A stretch of 64,000 nucleotides of DNA from positions 180,936-244,935 of the forward strand of contig NZ_JAPUBT010000009.1 in the NCBI RefSeq assembly GCF_030397665.1. The letters are read 5' to 3'. Source of the DNA: Janthinobacterium sp. SUN073 (GTDB lineage: Bacteria > Pseudomonadota > Gammaproteobacteria > Burkholderiales > Burkholderiaceae_D). The notes under the pieces were generated by a model. It worked only from the letters and a program-made list of their open reading frames with translations. It ran no database searches and was not told where the DNA came from. This document shows, one piece after another, positions 7,642-19,910 of the stretch. Both the position numbers and the translations under genes were made by a program. How positions within the stretch are numbered: position 1 is the first letter of the stretch; each line of letters starts with the position of its first letter.

Positions 7642-10113
7642 ATGAAACTGACTTTATTCGCCGCCGCCGCCATGGCGCTGTGCCAGGCGCAAGCCGCCGA
7701 GCCGGCCACCTCGGGCGACTTGCCCACCGTCGTCATCACGGGCAGCATGCCGCTGCCCACCGTGGAGCAGCCGCGCGATACCCTGGCCGCGCCCGTGCAG
7801 ACGGCCAGCGCGCAGCAGATCGCCCGCAGCGGTGCGCTCGACATTTCCGCCTTCTTGCGCCGCAACCTGGGCAGCGTTGTCGTGAACGAAGTGCAGAACA
7901 ATCCGTTCCAGCCCGACGTCAGCTATCGCGGTTATACGGCCTCGCCCCTGCTGGGCACGCCGCAAGGCCTGTCCGTGTATCTCGATGGCATGCGCCTGAA
8001 CCAGCCGTTTGGCGATGTCGTCAGCTGGGACTTGATCCCGCGCATGGCGATTGAATCGCTGACGCTGATGCCCGGCTCGAACCCATTGTTCGGCTTGAAT
8101 ACCCTGGGCGGCGCGCTGGCCCTGCAAACCAAGGACGGGCGCAGCAGTCCCGGCACCGCCATCGAGGCGCGCCTGGGCTCGCACCAGCGCCGCGCCGTCG
8201 AATTCGAGCATGGCGGCAGCAATGCGCAGGGCTGGCACTGGTATGTGACGGGCAACCGCTTCAAGGAAGAGGGCTGGCGCGACGATTCGCCGTCCGACGT
8301 GCGCCAGGTGTTTGGCAAGCTGGGCTGGAGCGATGCGCGCACGGACATTGCCGCCACCGTGGCCCACGCGGACAATGCACTGACGGGCAACGGCTTGCAG
8401 GAGCAGCGCCTGCTGGCGCGCGATTACCGCAGCGTCTACACCAAGCCGGACTTGACGCAGAACAGGTCGACCCTGTTGAACCTGACGGGCAAGCACCAGG
8501 CCAGCGATGCCTTGCTCTTGTCCGGCAATGTGTACTACCGCAAGATCGACACGCACACGTTCAATGGCGACCTGAACGACGAGTCGCTGGACCAGTCCGT
8601 CTACCAGCCCGGCGCGGCCGAGCGGGCGGCCCTGGCGGCGGCCGGCTACACGGGCTTTCCCGCCAGCGGGGCGAACGCAGGCAATACGCCGTTTCCGAAA
8701 TGGCGCTGTATCGCCAACGTCTTGTTGAACGATGAGCCGGCTGAAAAATGCAATGGCATGATCAACCGCAGCCATACCGTGCAGGAAAACTATGGCTTCT
8801 CCGGCCAGTTCACCGTGCTGGCCGATCTGGCGGGCGCGCGCCATGCCGTCACGGCCGGCGCCGCCCATGACACAAGCCACGCCACCTTCCGCCAGACCAG
8901 TCAGTTCGGCTACCTGAACCCGGACCGCAGCATCACGCCCGTCGCATTCTTTGCCGACGGCACGGAAATCGACGATGACGGCACGCCCGTCGACAACCGG
9001 GTCGACTTGAGCGGGCGCATGCGTACGTGGAGCGTGTATGCGAGCGACAGCATGGCGTTCAATCAAAATCTGACCTTGACCGTTTCCGGCCGCTACAACC
9101 GCAGCACGGTGCGCAACCGCGACGCCATCACGCCGGGCGGGGGCAGCGGTTCGCTCGATGGCGACCACCGTTTCAGCCGCTTCAATCCCGCCATCGGCCT
9201 GGCCTATGCGCCGGCGAAGGGCGTGAGCGCCTACCTCGGTTACAACGAAGGCAGCCGCACGCCGACGGCCATCGAACTCGGTTGCGCCGACCCGGAAAAC
9301 CCATGCCGCCTGCCCAACGCCATGGCCGGCGACCCGCCATTAAAACAGGTGGTGACGAAGACGTGGGAAGCGGGTGTGCGTGGCAAGCTCGCCGACGTGG
9401 CCCGCTGGAGCGCGGGCGTGTTCCGCGCGGAAAACCTCGACGATATCCTGTTCGTGGCCGACAACCAGGCGGGATTTGGTTACTTTAAAAACTTCGGCAA
9501 GACGCGCCACCAGGGCGTGGAGCTGGCGCTGGACGGCAAGGCGGGCGCGCTGGACTTCGGCGTCAACTACACGTGGCTGCAGGCGACGTATCAAAGCCGG
9601 GAAGTGGTCAACGGCAGTGCCAACAGCAGCAGCGACGCGGATGCGCCTGGCCTGGAAGGCAATATCGTCATCACGCCCGGCAACCGGATTCCCTTGACAC
9701 CCAGCCATATTTTCAAGGCGCACGTGGATGTTCAGGGCGGACGCGACTGGACGGTGGGCCTGGCCATGACAGCCGTGTCGAGTGCCTATGCGCGCGGCAA
9801 TGAAAACAACCAGCACCAGGCGGGCGGGCCAGCGTACCTGGGGTCGGGCAAGAGCGGCGGCTATGCCGTGGTGGAACTGAATGGCAAAGTCCAGCTGACG
9901 CCGCAGCTGAGCATATTTGCCCAGGTGAATAACTTGTTCGACCGGAAATATGCGACGGCGGCCCAGCTGGGCGCCACGGCTTTCGACGCCAACGGCAATT
10001 TTGCCGCCCGGCCGCTGCCGGCCGTGAACGGCGCATATCCGATGGTCAACGCGACCTTCTATGCGGCCGGCGCGCCGCGCAGCGTGAATGCGGGCTTGCG
10101 CTACGTGTTTTAA
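7642..10113 (+). CDS. TonB-dependent outer-membrane receptor
   Basis: The protein is 823 residues long. A signal peptide (residues 1-19) is followed by a TonB-box-like PTVVITGSMP, a plug domain (about residues 45-165, with SYRGYTASPLLGTPQGLSVY and LFGLNTLGGALAL), and a 22-strand beta barrel ending in the aromatic residue of LRYVF, the usual signal for outer-membrane assembly. It imports a scarce ligand using TonB energy. The ligand is unclear: FecA-like features such as an N-terminal signalling domain are absent, so regulation by sigma factor is unlikely. The 3' end overlaps the convergent response-regulator gene by four bases. Confidence 0.93.
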   Translation: MKLTLFAAAAMALCQAQAAEPATSGDLPTVVITGSMPLPTVEQPRDTLAAPVQTASAQQIARSGALDISAFLRRNLGSVVVNEVQNNPFQPDVSYRGYTASPLLGTPQGLSVYLDGMRLNQPFGDVVSWDLIPRMAIESLTLMPGSNPLFGLNTLGGALALQTKDGRSSPGTAIEARLGSHQRRAVEFEHGGSNAQGWHWYVTGNRFKEEGWRDDSPSDVRQVFGKLGWSDARTDIAATVAHADNALTGNGLQEQRLLARDYRSVYTKPDLTQNRSTLLNLTGKHQASDALLLSGNVYYRKIDTHTFNGDLNDESLDQSVYQPGAAERAALAAAGYTGFPASGANAGNTPFPKWRCIANVLLNDEPAEKCNGMINRSHTVQENYGFSGQFTVLADLAGARHAVTAGAAHDTSHATFRQTSQFGYLNPDRSITPVAFFADGTEIDDDGTPVDNRVDLSGRMRTWSVYASDSMAFNQNLTLTVSGRYNRSTVRNRDAITPGGGSGSLDGDHRFSRFNPAIGLAYAPAKGVSAYLGYNEGSRTPTAIELGCADPENPCRLPNAMAGDPPLKQVVTKTWEAGVRGKLADVARWSAGVFRAENLDDILFVADNQAGFGYFKNFGKTRHQGVELALDGKAGALDFGVNYTWLQATYQSREVVNGSANSSSDADAPGLEGNIVITPGNRIPLTPSHIFKAHVDVQGGRDWTVGLAMTAVSSAYARGNENNQHQAGGPAYLGSGKSGGYAVVELNGKVQLTPQLSIFAQVNNLFDRKYATAAQLGATAFDANGNFAARPLPAVNGAYPMVNATFYAAGAPRSVNAGLRYVF

Positions 10114-10778
10114 GGGTGGATCTGTTCGATGACGCCATTACGGAGCGCAAGATGCACGAGGGCGGCGGGGCCGGCCACGTCGAGCTTTTCCTTGATGCAG
10201 GTCTGGTGGTTGGCCACCGTCTTGCTGCTCACGTGCAGCAGGCGGGCGCAGTCGGCGGCGCTGCGGCCTTCGGCCAGCAGGCGGAAGATTTCGAATTCGC
10301 GCTGGCTCAGGCTGCTCAAACGCTGCGCTTCCATGCGGGCCGTGCCCTGCAGCACGCCGGGCGCGCTGTGCGGGTCCAGGTAGCGCCGGCCCGCGTGGGC
10401 GGCGCGCACGGCATCGACCAGGTGTTCCGGGTCGGCCTGCTTGCTGACGAAGCCGCAGGCGCCGCCGTCAAACGCGCGCGCGATCAGCTGCGGCGTGTCG
10501 TGCATGGAAAACACCAGCACGCGCGCAGCGGCGTCGCGCGCGACCAGCTTGCGCAGCAATTCCAGGCCGCCGATGCCGGGCATGGACAAATCCGTGACAC
10601 ACACGTCCGGCGCCAGCTCCAGGTACAAGCCATACGCCGTTTCGCCATTGCCCGCTTCGGCCACGACGGCGATGTCACCGCCCTGTTCCAGCAGGCGCCG
10701 GTAGCCCGTGCGCACCACCGGGTGGTCGTCCACCAGCATCACGCGGATCGGCTGCAAGGCGTTGTGCATGGCGTTCAT
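10110..10778 (-). CDS. NarL/FixJ family response regulator
   Basis: This 222-residue protein has a receiver domain (acidic pocket in MLVDDHP, phospho-acceptor Asp63 in VTDLSMPG, conserved Lys in GFVSKQAD) and a LuxR-type DNA-binding domain (SQREFEIFRLLAEGRSAADC, then VSSKTVANHQTCIKEKL). The start at 10778 is preferred to the ATG at 10787 because it overlaps the kinase stop as ATGA, the usual coupling arrangement. It forms a two-component pair with the kinase upstream. Its target is unknown; the convergent TonB receptor is a candidate only by proximity. Confidence 0.93.
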   Translation of the reverse strand: MNAMHNALQPIRVMLVDDHPVVRTGYRRLLEQGGDIAVVAEAGNGETAYGLYLELAPDVCVTDLSMPGIGGLELLRKLVARDAAARVLVFSMHDTPQLIARAFDGGACGFVSKQADPEHLVDAVRAAHAGRRYLDPHSAPGVLQGTARMEAQRLSSLSQREFEIFRLLAEGRSAADCARLLHVSSKTVANHQTCIKEKLDVAGPAALVHLALRNGVIEQIHP

Positions 10779-11692
10779 GCCGCGCACCGGGCCGCCAGGG
10801 CCACTTCGATGCGCAAGCCGTTGCCCAGCGCACTGATCCAGCGGATATGGCCGCGCAGGCCGGCGACTCTTTCACGCATGCCCAACATGCCGAAGCCATC
10901 TGCTGGCGTTTTGTCCTGACACAAACCCTGGCCATTGTCTTCGATGGCCAGGTGCAGCAAGCCGTGCGCATCGGCGCGCAATTCCACCGTGGCCTGGTCG
11001 GCGCCCGCGTGGCGTGCCACATTCGTCAAGCCTTCCTGCACCAGGCGGTAGATGGCCGTGGCGATGCTGTCGTCGAGGTCGGCGGGGATGGCGTGCGGCG
11101 CGAAACGGCAAGCGATGCCGTGCTGCTGGGCCCAGCTGTCGCACAGCGCCTGCAGGGCCGCTTCCAGGCCCAGGCTGTCGAGTACGGGCGGGCGCAGCCG
11201 GCGCAGCATGCTGCGCACCATCGCATGCAGTGCTTCCGCGGAGCGGGCAATGCTGGCGGCGCAGGCTTGCACATTCGCCTGGTCGCCATCGCGCGCGCGC
11301 AGGATATAGCTGGCGGCGGCACGGATGGCCGTGCAATCTTGTCCCACCTCATCGTGCAACTCGCGCGCCAGCGCGCAGCGTTCCTCTTCCTGTGCGCGCA
11401 GCAGACGTTGCGTGAGCGCGCGGTTTTGCGCCAGCAGCAGCGCCACCTGGCGTCCGCGTCGCACGGCAAAGCCGGCCAGCACCAGCACCAGCAGCAGCAG
11501 GCTCATGGCCAATTCATCGAGTTGCCAGTGCTCCTGGCGCCAGAGGACGCGCGTCAGCCGTTCGGCCAGGTCCAGCCTGGCGGCCAGCAGGAAGAAAGCC
11601 AGCGCCAGCGCGCAGCACGCGAGGATGCGCCAAGCGCGCCAAACCGGCCGCGTGCCTGAGCGGCCGCTGCCGGCCAGTTGGTAGTGTTCCAT
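10775..11692 (-). CDS. NarX/UhpB-type sensor histidine kinase
   Basis: This 305-residue protein has two membrane segments near residues 20-40 and 60-80 with only a short loop between them, so it lacks a large periplasmic sensor and may sense within the membrane. A coiled linker leads to the HisKA_3 dimerisation helix with the phospho-acceptor histidine in ARELHDEVGQD. The ATPase domain shows the N box (EGLTNVARHAGA), DNGQGL and GFGMLGMRERV. The start at 11692 has AGGGAG seven bases upstream; a longer open frame to 11914 is cysteine- and arginine-rich and unlikely to be translated. It phosphorylates the overlapping NarL-type regulator. Confidence 0.9.
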   Translation of the reverse strand: MEHYQLAGSGRSGTRPVWRAWRILACCALALAFFLLAARLDLAERLTRVLWRQEHWQLDELAMSLLLLVLVLAGFAVRRGRQVALLLAQNRALTQRLLRAQEEERCALARELHDEVGQDCTAIRAAASYILRARDGDQANVQACAASIARSAEALHAMVRSMLRRLRPPVLDSLGLEAALQALCDSWAQQHGIACRFAPHAIPADLDDSIATAIYRLVQEGLTNVARHAGADQATVELRADAHGLLHLAIEDNGQGLCQDKTPADGFGMLGMRERVAGLRGHIRWISALGNGLRIEVALAARCAA

Positions 11693-12128
11693 GATGCGGC
11701 TCCCTGAGCACGGTCGATCCCCTTGTTGTGCAAGCTTCATGCCATCGGCACAGGGGAGGGGAGTGGTGCCAGGGGCGCGTCGGGCGGGGCGCCGGCGGAC
11801 CCAGCAGTGTTCCAGGATGGAACAGGTGTACCGCGATGTGACGGTGCAGCAAGCGCGGGTTTGGAGCGGACTGACGTCGCATCGGCATGGCGGCGCATAC
11901 GCCTGGGCGACCATGAATATTGTTTAAATATAACGTTGAGATTCCTCAAGCTTTCATAGCTCAAACAAAACAAAGCTTCGCAGCGTTAGATAAAAGATAA
12001 AAAAATGATATTAAAAATATGATATTTATTTTATGTAATTTGCTATATCTGTTGAGCTTTTTGTCAAAAAACTGACAGCGGGCGTCAGACCTGCCGACCT
12101 ATCCATCCACAACAATCAAGGGAATAGC
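11693..12128. other. AT-rich divergent intergenic region
   Basis: The 436 bp between the kinase gene and the PEP-CTERM gene hold no convincing gene. The part from about 11910 to 12065 is strikingly AT-rich for this genome and probably contains the promoters. A small stem (CTGAC 12072-12076 with GTCAG 12084-12088) lies in the leader of the PEP-CTERM gene, and AAGGGA (12118-12123) is its ribosome site. Confidence 0.6.
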
Positions 12129-12911
12129 ATGAATCGTATATCACATGCGCGGGTCTCGCCCGCCACCGTATTTGCCGCACTGGCCACCTTGTCCGTGCTG
12201 GCCCCGGCGCCGGCCATGGCCGGTGTCATGACCTTCGATAACTTGCGCCCCGACGTGTATGAAAGCGGCCAGACGCTCAATACGTCGAGCTACAATCTGC
12301 TGTTCCTGACCGACCCGACCACGGCGGCCGGCGGTGGCGTCAGCGGCGTGGGCGCCATCCTCGATGGCCGCGCGGGTTCGTCGTGCGATATCGCCGCCTG
12401 CCCGCAGGGCGCCAGCGGTAATTACCTGGCCATCCTCAACGATGGCGGCGTGAATTTCTCACGCGCCGACCACCGGGCATTCACCCTGTCCGGTTTCGAC
12501 TATTCCTTCATCGCCCCCATCACGGGCTTGCCGAACATGAATTGGGGCCAGCTGCAACTGAGCGGCACCCTCAGCAACGGCCAGGTGGTCAGCACCTCGC
12601 TGGCGTTCCCCGGTCAGGGCAGCGATGGCAATTACCATTTCCAGAGCGCTTCCCTTCTGAGCGGCTTGCGCAACTACGCCTTCACTGGCCTGACTTTCAA
12701 TGCGTGCATTTTCAATGACACTGGCGCGTGCAGCAATTCCCTCGATTTCCCCGCCTTTAACCTGGGTCAGTTTGCGCTCGATAATATCAATATCAGCGCC
12801 GTGCCGGAACCGTCGACCTGCATGCTGATGCTGACCGGCCTGGGTGCCATCGGCATGCTGTCGCGCCGCCGCGCCGGCACGTTCGCCACTGCCACCGTGC
12901 AAGGAGCGTGA
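12129..12911 (+). CDS. PEP-CTERM sorting domain protein
   Basis: This 260-residue protein has an N-terminal signal peptide (cleavage near APAMA) and a C-terminal sorting tail: the VPEPST motif, a hydrophobic helix (CMLMLTGLGAIGML) and a basic SRRR end. PEP-CTERM proteins are recognised by an exosortase, trimmed and placed at the cell surface or in the matrix; no exosortase lies in the window. The body is beta-rich and polar, with cysteine pairs (SSCDIAAC, and CIFNDTGAC). Its stop is one base from the start of the subtilase gene, so the two are surely co-transcribed. Its own function is unknown. Confidence 0.9.
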   Translation: MNRISHARVSPATVFAALATLSVLAPAPAMAGVMTFDNLRPDVYESGQTLNTSSYNLLFLTDPTTAAGGGVSGVGAILDGRAGSSCDIAACPQGASGNYLAILNDGGVNFSRADHRAFTLSGFDYSFIAPITGLPNMNWGQLQLSGTLSNGQVVSTSLAFPGQGSDGNYHFQSASLLSGLRNYAFTGLTFNACIFNDTGACSNSLDFPAFNLGQFALDNINISAVPEPSTCMLMLTGLGAIGMLSRRRAGTFATATVQGA

Positions 12912-12912
12912 G

Positions 12913-16074
<3,162 letters not shown>

Positions 16075-16095
16075 ACCGTTCGCTGTGTGAACGCA

Positions 16096-16124
16096 AGGCG
16101 TGCCTCCGGGCACGCCTTTTTTTA
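16096..16124 (+). terminator. Rho-independent terminator after the subtilase gene
   Basis: A perfect nine-base stem (AGGCGTGCC with GGCACGCCT) with a TCCG loop is followed by eight T. It ends the PEP-CTERM/subtilase transcript and separates it from the AIM24 genes. Confidence 0.92.
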
Positions 16125-16231
16125 TTCGCTCACCCCCGTTCGGGAGGAATAGCGCTTGCATGGCGGTAACGCCACCGGTATCTTGTCGGATAGCCATGGC
16201 TTTGTGCCCTGGCATTCTTGGGGAGTCGCGC

Positions 16232-16849
16232 GTGACCAGTTTCCGCACCAATACCGACCGCCTGCTGGAAGTGCGCCTGCAGGATGAAAAAGTGCTGGCG
16301 ATTGCCGGCGCCATGGTCGCCTATACGGGCAGCATCAAATTTGAAAAATCCCTGCTCGGCGGCGAGGGCATCTTCGGCGCGCTCAAGCGCAAGGTGACGA
16401 ACGAAGGCATGCAGCTGATGCAGGCTTCAGGCAGCGGCACGGTGTTTTTCGCGCAGAATGCGGCCGAGATCACCGTCATGGCGCTGGCCGGCGAAAAGCT
16501 GACCATCGAAAGCAGCAGCCTGCTGGCCTACGACACCAGCCTGAAGACGGGTACCAGCTTTGCCGGCTTGCGCGGTGCCAGCTCGGGTCAGGGCCTGTTT
16601 TCCACCACCGTCGAAGGCCATGGCAACCTGGCCGTCATTTCGCGCGGCAACCTGATCATGCTGGAAGTGACGCCTTCTCACCCGCTGCGCGTGGACCCGG
16701 ACGCCTTCGTCGGCTTCAAGGGCGATATCCGCCAGGAATTCGTTTTTGATGTCAACTGGCGCACCATGATCGGCCAGAGCTCGGGCGAATCGTACCAGCA
16801 TAAATTCACAGGCCAGGGCGTGGTGTTCATCCAGCCCGCCGAACGTTAA
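16232..16849 (+). CDS. AIM24 family protein, first of three
   Basis: This 205-residue protein belongs to the AIM24 (DUF124, TIGR00266-like) family of single-domain, beta-rich proteins named after a yeast mitochondrial protein. Family features seen are the opening LLEVRLQDEKVLAIAGAMVAY, the GSGTVFFAQ strand, the glycine-rich SSGQGLFSTTVEGHG turn, and the closing GESYQHKFTGQGVVFIQPAER. No ATG fits. A GTG at 16232 has GGGAG six bases upstream and matches the start of the paralogues, so I chose it. Function in bacteria is not known. It heads a three-gene unit of paralogues. Confidence 0.85.
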   Translation: MTSFRTNTDRLLEVRLQDEKVLAIAGAMVAYTGSIKFEKSLLGGEGIFGALKRKVTNEGMQLMQASGSGTVFFAQNAAEITVMALAGEKLTIESSSLLAYDTSLKTGTSFAGLRGASSGQGLFSTTVEGHGNLAVISRGNLIMLEVTPSHPLRVDPDAFVGFKGDIRQEFVFDVNWRTMIGQSSGESYQHKFTGQGVVFIQPAER

Positions 16850-16866
16850 GTCAGCGAGGACCCGCG

Positions 16867-17508
16867 ATGCCTGTCTATCAGCAGATCAATGAAAAGATGC
16901 TTGAGGTTAAACTCGGCAATGAAGAAGTGTTCGCCCGCAAGGGCGCCATGGTGTCTTACCAGGGCGATGTGGCGTTCAGCCGCTCCTTCCTGGCGGGCCA
17001 GGGCGTGCAAAGCCTGGCCATGCGCGCCGTCACGAACGAGGGTTATGCCCTGATGTCGGCGCGCGGCACGGGCAGCGTGTTTTACGCGCAGGGCGGCCTG
17101 TTCGTCAGCATCGTGCCCGTGCGCGGCGAAACTTTCTATGTGGAAAGCGATTCCCTGCTGGCCTTCGATGCGCGTCTGACGGCCGGCACCATGTTCCTGG
17201 GCAACCAGGGCGGCGTGCAGGGCGTGGTGCGCGGCATGGCCTCGGGCCAGGGCTTGTTTACCACCACCTTGCAAGGCACGGGTGAAGTGGCGATTTTGTC
17301 TGACGGCAACGCCATCGGCTTGCCCGTCACGCCGGACGTGCCCGTGTTTGTCGACCCGCAAGCGTATATCGGCCACACGGGGCAGCTGAGCTCAACCATC
17401 GTCACGGACCTGAACTGGAAAACCTTCGTCGGCCAGGCGTCCGGCGAATCGTACCAGGTGAAGTTTACGGGCCAGGGCACGGTCTACATCCAAGCGAGCG
17501 AAAGGTAA
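16867..17508 (+). CDS. AIM24 family protein, second of three
   Basis: This 213-residue protein is closely related to the preceding gene product: both share the pattern E(V)KLGNEEVFARKGAMVSYQG, GTGSVFYAQ, GQGLFTTTLQGTGE and a GESYQVKFTGQGTVYIQ end. It starts 17 bp after its neighbour, with GAGGA before the ATG. There is no signal peptide or membrane segment, so it should be cytosolic or peripheral. Duplication followed by divergence within the cluster is the simplest origin. Role unknown. Confidence 0.88.
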   Translation: MPVYQQINEKMLEVKLGNEEVFARKGAMVSYQGDVAFSRSFLAGQGVQSLAMRAVTNEGYALMSARGTGSVFYAQGGLFVSIVPVRGETFYVESDSLLAFDARLTAGTMFLGNQGGVQGVVRGMASGQGLFTTTLQGTGEVAILSDGNAIGLPVTPDVPVFVDPQAYIGHTGQLSSTIVTDLNWKTFVGQASGESYQVKFTGQGTVYIQASER

Positions 17509-17511
17509 GCC

Positions 17512-18249
17512 ATGACGATTTACAATCCCGATACCTTGCCGAAGAACGATAACCTGAACCGTTTTTCGTATGTCATCGACGTCAAGGAACAGATCTTCAT
17601 TCGCAAGGGCAAGATGATCGCCTTCTATGGCGAGCTGCGCTTCGAAGCCATGGGCAGCAGTGTGCTCGACCTGATCGTGCGCAATGCCTTCAATGCGCCC
17701 AAGTATGTGCACCACTTTGTCGTGGCGCAAGGCCAGGGCCAGTTGATCCTGGGCGATAACGGCAACGACCTGGCGTGCTACGACCTGGACAACGCCAACA
17801 TGACGATCCGCGCGAAAAACCTGCTGGGTTTTACCAAGGATGTGATCTGCCAGGAATCGACCTTGCCCGGCTATCTGACCATGATAGGCACGGGTAAAGT
17901 CATCGCCTCGTCGAACGGCCCCGTGCATTTCCTGGAATTGCCGTGCCGCGTGGACGAGCAGGCCGTGCTGGGCTGGGCAGATTGCCCCAGCCCTTCGTAT
18001 CACTACGATTACGCCCACGTGCAGGGCTGGGCCTCGGCCGCCGGCGCGCTCACGGGTTTTACCCTGTCGGGCGAGGAAAAGCAGATCGACTTCACGGGCG
18101 CCGGCACGGTGCTGGTGCAGTCGTCCGAACTGGACGTGACGGGCAGCTCGGCCCTGATGCAGCTGCTGGCGCAATTGCCGCTGCTGGGCAAGGAAGACTT
18201 GGGTACCTTGAGTCTTTCCGTCCAGCAGCAGATGAAGCAGGAACGTTAA
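17512..18249 (+). CDS. AIM24 family protein, third and most divergent
   Basis: This 245-residue protein is more distant from the other two but keeps the AIM24 plan: FSYVIDVKEQIFIRKGKMIA at the start, GQGQLILGDNG in the middle and IDFTGAGTVLVQSSE near the end. It adds a C-terminal tail of about 35 residues (QLLAQLPLLGKEDLGTLSLS) that may be amphipathic. It starts three bases after the second gene, so all three are one operon and may form a hetero-oligomer, which is inference. Its stop is one base from the convergent enoyl-CoA hydratase gene. Confidence 0.85.
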   Translation: MTIYNPDTLPKNDNLNRFSYVIDVKEQIFIRKGKMIAFYGELRFEAMGSSVLDLIVRNAFNAPKYVHHFVVAQGQGQLILGDNGNDLACYDLDNANMTIRAKNLLGFTKDVICQESTLPGYLTMIGTGKVIASSNGPVHFLELPCRVDEQAVLGWADCPSPSYHYDYAHVQGWASAAGALTGFTLSGEEKQIDFTGAGTVLVQSSELDVTGSSALMQLLAQLPLLGKEDLGTLSLSVQQQMKQER

Positions 18250-18250
18250 G

Positions 18251-19060
18251 CTACCTGACGGTCGCCCAGCCGGGCGGCCGCTTCTCTAAAAAGGCGGCAA
18301 CGCCTTCCTCCGCATCCTCTTCCATCATATTGCGCGCCATCACGTCGCCCGCATACGCATACGCGTCGTCCAGCGGCAGCTGGCGCTGCCGGTAGAACAT
18401 GGCCTTGCCATAGCGGATGGCCGTCGGGCTTTTCGCCATGATCTGCTGCGCCAGGCGCGCCACGGCCTCGTCGAGCGCCGCGTCGGCCACCGTTTCGTTG
18501 ATCAGGCCCCAGTCGGCGGCCGTGTCGGCATCGATGAAGCGGCCCGTCACCAGCATGTCGAAGGCCCGCTTGGGCGACACATTGCGCGACAGGGCGACCG
18601 ATGGCGTGGCGCAGAACAGGCCCACGTTGATGCCGGACACGGCAAAACGGGCGGACGCGCCCGCCACGGCCAGGTCGCAGCTGGCCACCAACTGGCAGCC
18701 GGCCGCCGTGGCGATGCCGTGCACGCGGGCAATTACGGGCACGGGCAAGGTTTGAATGGCTTGCATCACGCGCGAGCATTGCGCGAACAGGGTTTGATAA
18801 TATGCAAGCTGGCGCGTGGCCTGCATCTGGCGCAAGTCGTGGCCCGCGCAAAAGGCCTTGCCTTCGGCGGCCAGCACCACGCAGCGCACGTGCGGCTGCT
18901 GCGCGATGGCTTCGAACGCCTCTTGTAGCGCCGCCAGCATGGCTTCCGACAGGGCGTTGAATTGCAGGGGGCGGTTCAGGCGCAGGGTGACGAGGCCATC
19001 GTGCTCTTCGCGCAGCACCAGCGGTGCGTCGGTATCCTGGGTATCGGGTGTTGCGGTCAT
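18251..19060 (-). CDS. Enoyl-CoA hydratase/isomerase family protein
   Basis: This 269-residue crotonase-fold protein shows the oxyanion-hole strands GKAFCAGHDLRQM and HGIATAAGCQLVASCDLAVA. The second catalytic acid of classical hydratases, expected near GLFCATPSVALSRNV, is absent, as in the ECHDC3-like subgroup, so hydratase activity is doubtful and isomerase, hydrolase or decarboxylase activity on an acyl-CoA is possible. The C-terminal FLEKRPPGW is typical of the family. It has no fatty-acid operon around it. Confidence 0.9.
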   Translation of the reverse strand: MTATPDTQDTDAPLVLREEHDGLVTLRLNRPLQFNALSEAMLAALQEAFEAIAQQPHVRCVVLAAEGKAFCAGHDLRQMQATRQLAYYQTLFAQCSRVMQAIQTLPVPVIARVHGIATAAGCQLVASCDLAVAGASARFAVSGINVGLFCATPSVALSRNVSPKRAFDMLVTGRFIDADTAADWGLINETVADAALDEAVARLAQQIMAKSPTAIRYGKAMFYRQRQLPLDDAYAYAGDVMARNMMEEDAEEGVAAFLEKRPPGWATVR

Positions 19061-19102
19061 GCGGTCTCCAGTGGCCTGATGGCCTTTTTTTATGGAAAAA
19101 TC

Positions 19103-19732
19103 TTACTTGGCGGCGTTGACGCTGCCGATGCCGGCGATCGACTTGTGCACGATCTTCGGCTTGCCGTAATAGGTCAGTTCGCCCATGCCGCGCACCACGG
19201 CGTTCAGTTCGCCCGAGGAATACACCTTGACGGAACCGATGCCTTCGAAATTCACATCGACGTTTTTCGCCAGCAAGGCTTTCGTATCGACTTCGCCCAC
19301 GCCCTGCGCCTTCAGGCGCAGCCAGTCGACCTGGCCATCGGCGGCCAGGCGGCCCGCGCCCTTGTAGCTGATGTCGACTCTTGGACCATTGAGCTTGGTC
19401 AAGATCTTCTCGCCCGCGCCTTCCGCGATCAGCTTGCGCAAGGTGGGCATGGTGATGATGACGCGCGGGTCGCCCTCGGTCTTCTTGATGTCTTTATCCT
19501 TCATGGAAATTTTCAGCTCGCCATCGACCACTTCGGTGATCACGCCGCTGAGGAATTTCTGGTCGCCGCGCAGCAGCAGGCTCTGCTCCTTGCCCGATTC
19601 CACTTCGATGCTGATGGGGCCGCGGATGTCGATGGCGTTGAAGGCGGCTACCGTGCGGGTTTGCTCGTCGGCATGCGCGAGGGGGGAGAGGCAGGCAAGG
19701 GACAGGGCTGACAACAGGAACAGAGGGCGCAT
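19103..19732 (-). CDS. Secreted DUF2807 (head GIN domain) protein
   Basis: This 209-residue protein has a signal peptide (1-20, ending AHA) and a DUF2807 domain, a right-handed beta-solenoid with the typical opening FNAIDIRGPISIEVESGKEQ and repeated turns such as GAGRLAADGQVDWLRLKAQG, GVGEVDTKALLAKNVDVN and GIGSVKVYSSGELNAVVRG. Such domains occur in envelope proteins of unclear, possibly adhesive, function. AAGGA lies seven bases before the ATG at 19732. It ends 42 bp before the enoyl-CoA hydratase gene. Confidence 0.85.
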   Translation of the reverse strand: MRPLFLLSALSLACLSPLAHADEQTRTVAAFNAIDIRGPISIEVESGKEQSLLLRGDQKFLSGVITEVVDGELKISMKDKDIKKTEGDPRVIITMPTLRKLIAEGAGEKILTKLNGPRVDISYKGAGRLAADGQVDWLRLKAQGVGEVDTKALLAKNVDVNFEGIGSVKVYSSGELNAVVRGMGELTYYGKPKIVHKSIAGIGSVNAAK

Positions 19733-19910
19733 GGCGGTTTCCTTGAGTAGTTGATCAGTGTATTCTATTGTGCAACATCTCCATTGGGGAGAAATTTGCG
19801 ATGAACGGCACAAATCGCGGCGCGGATGATACGCTGCCGCCACCGGCCAGCCGCGCGCCCGACGCGGCGCCGTTGGGCTATGCTATGGCGTACCGCGTCC
19901 TGGAGACTAG

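Noticed and set aside
18251..19060. Adding this enoyl-CoA hydratase, fadE and the 62936 hydratase to one beta-oxidation operon
   Set aside because: They lie kilobases apart on different strands with unrelated genes between.
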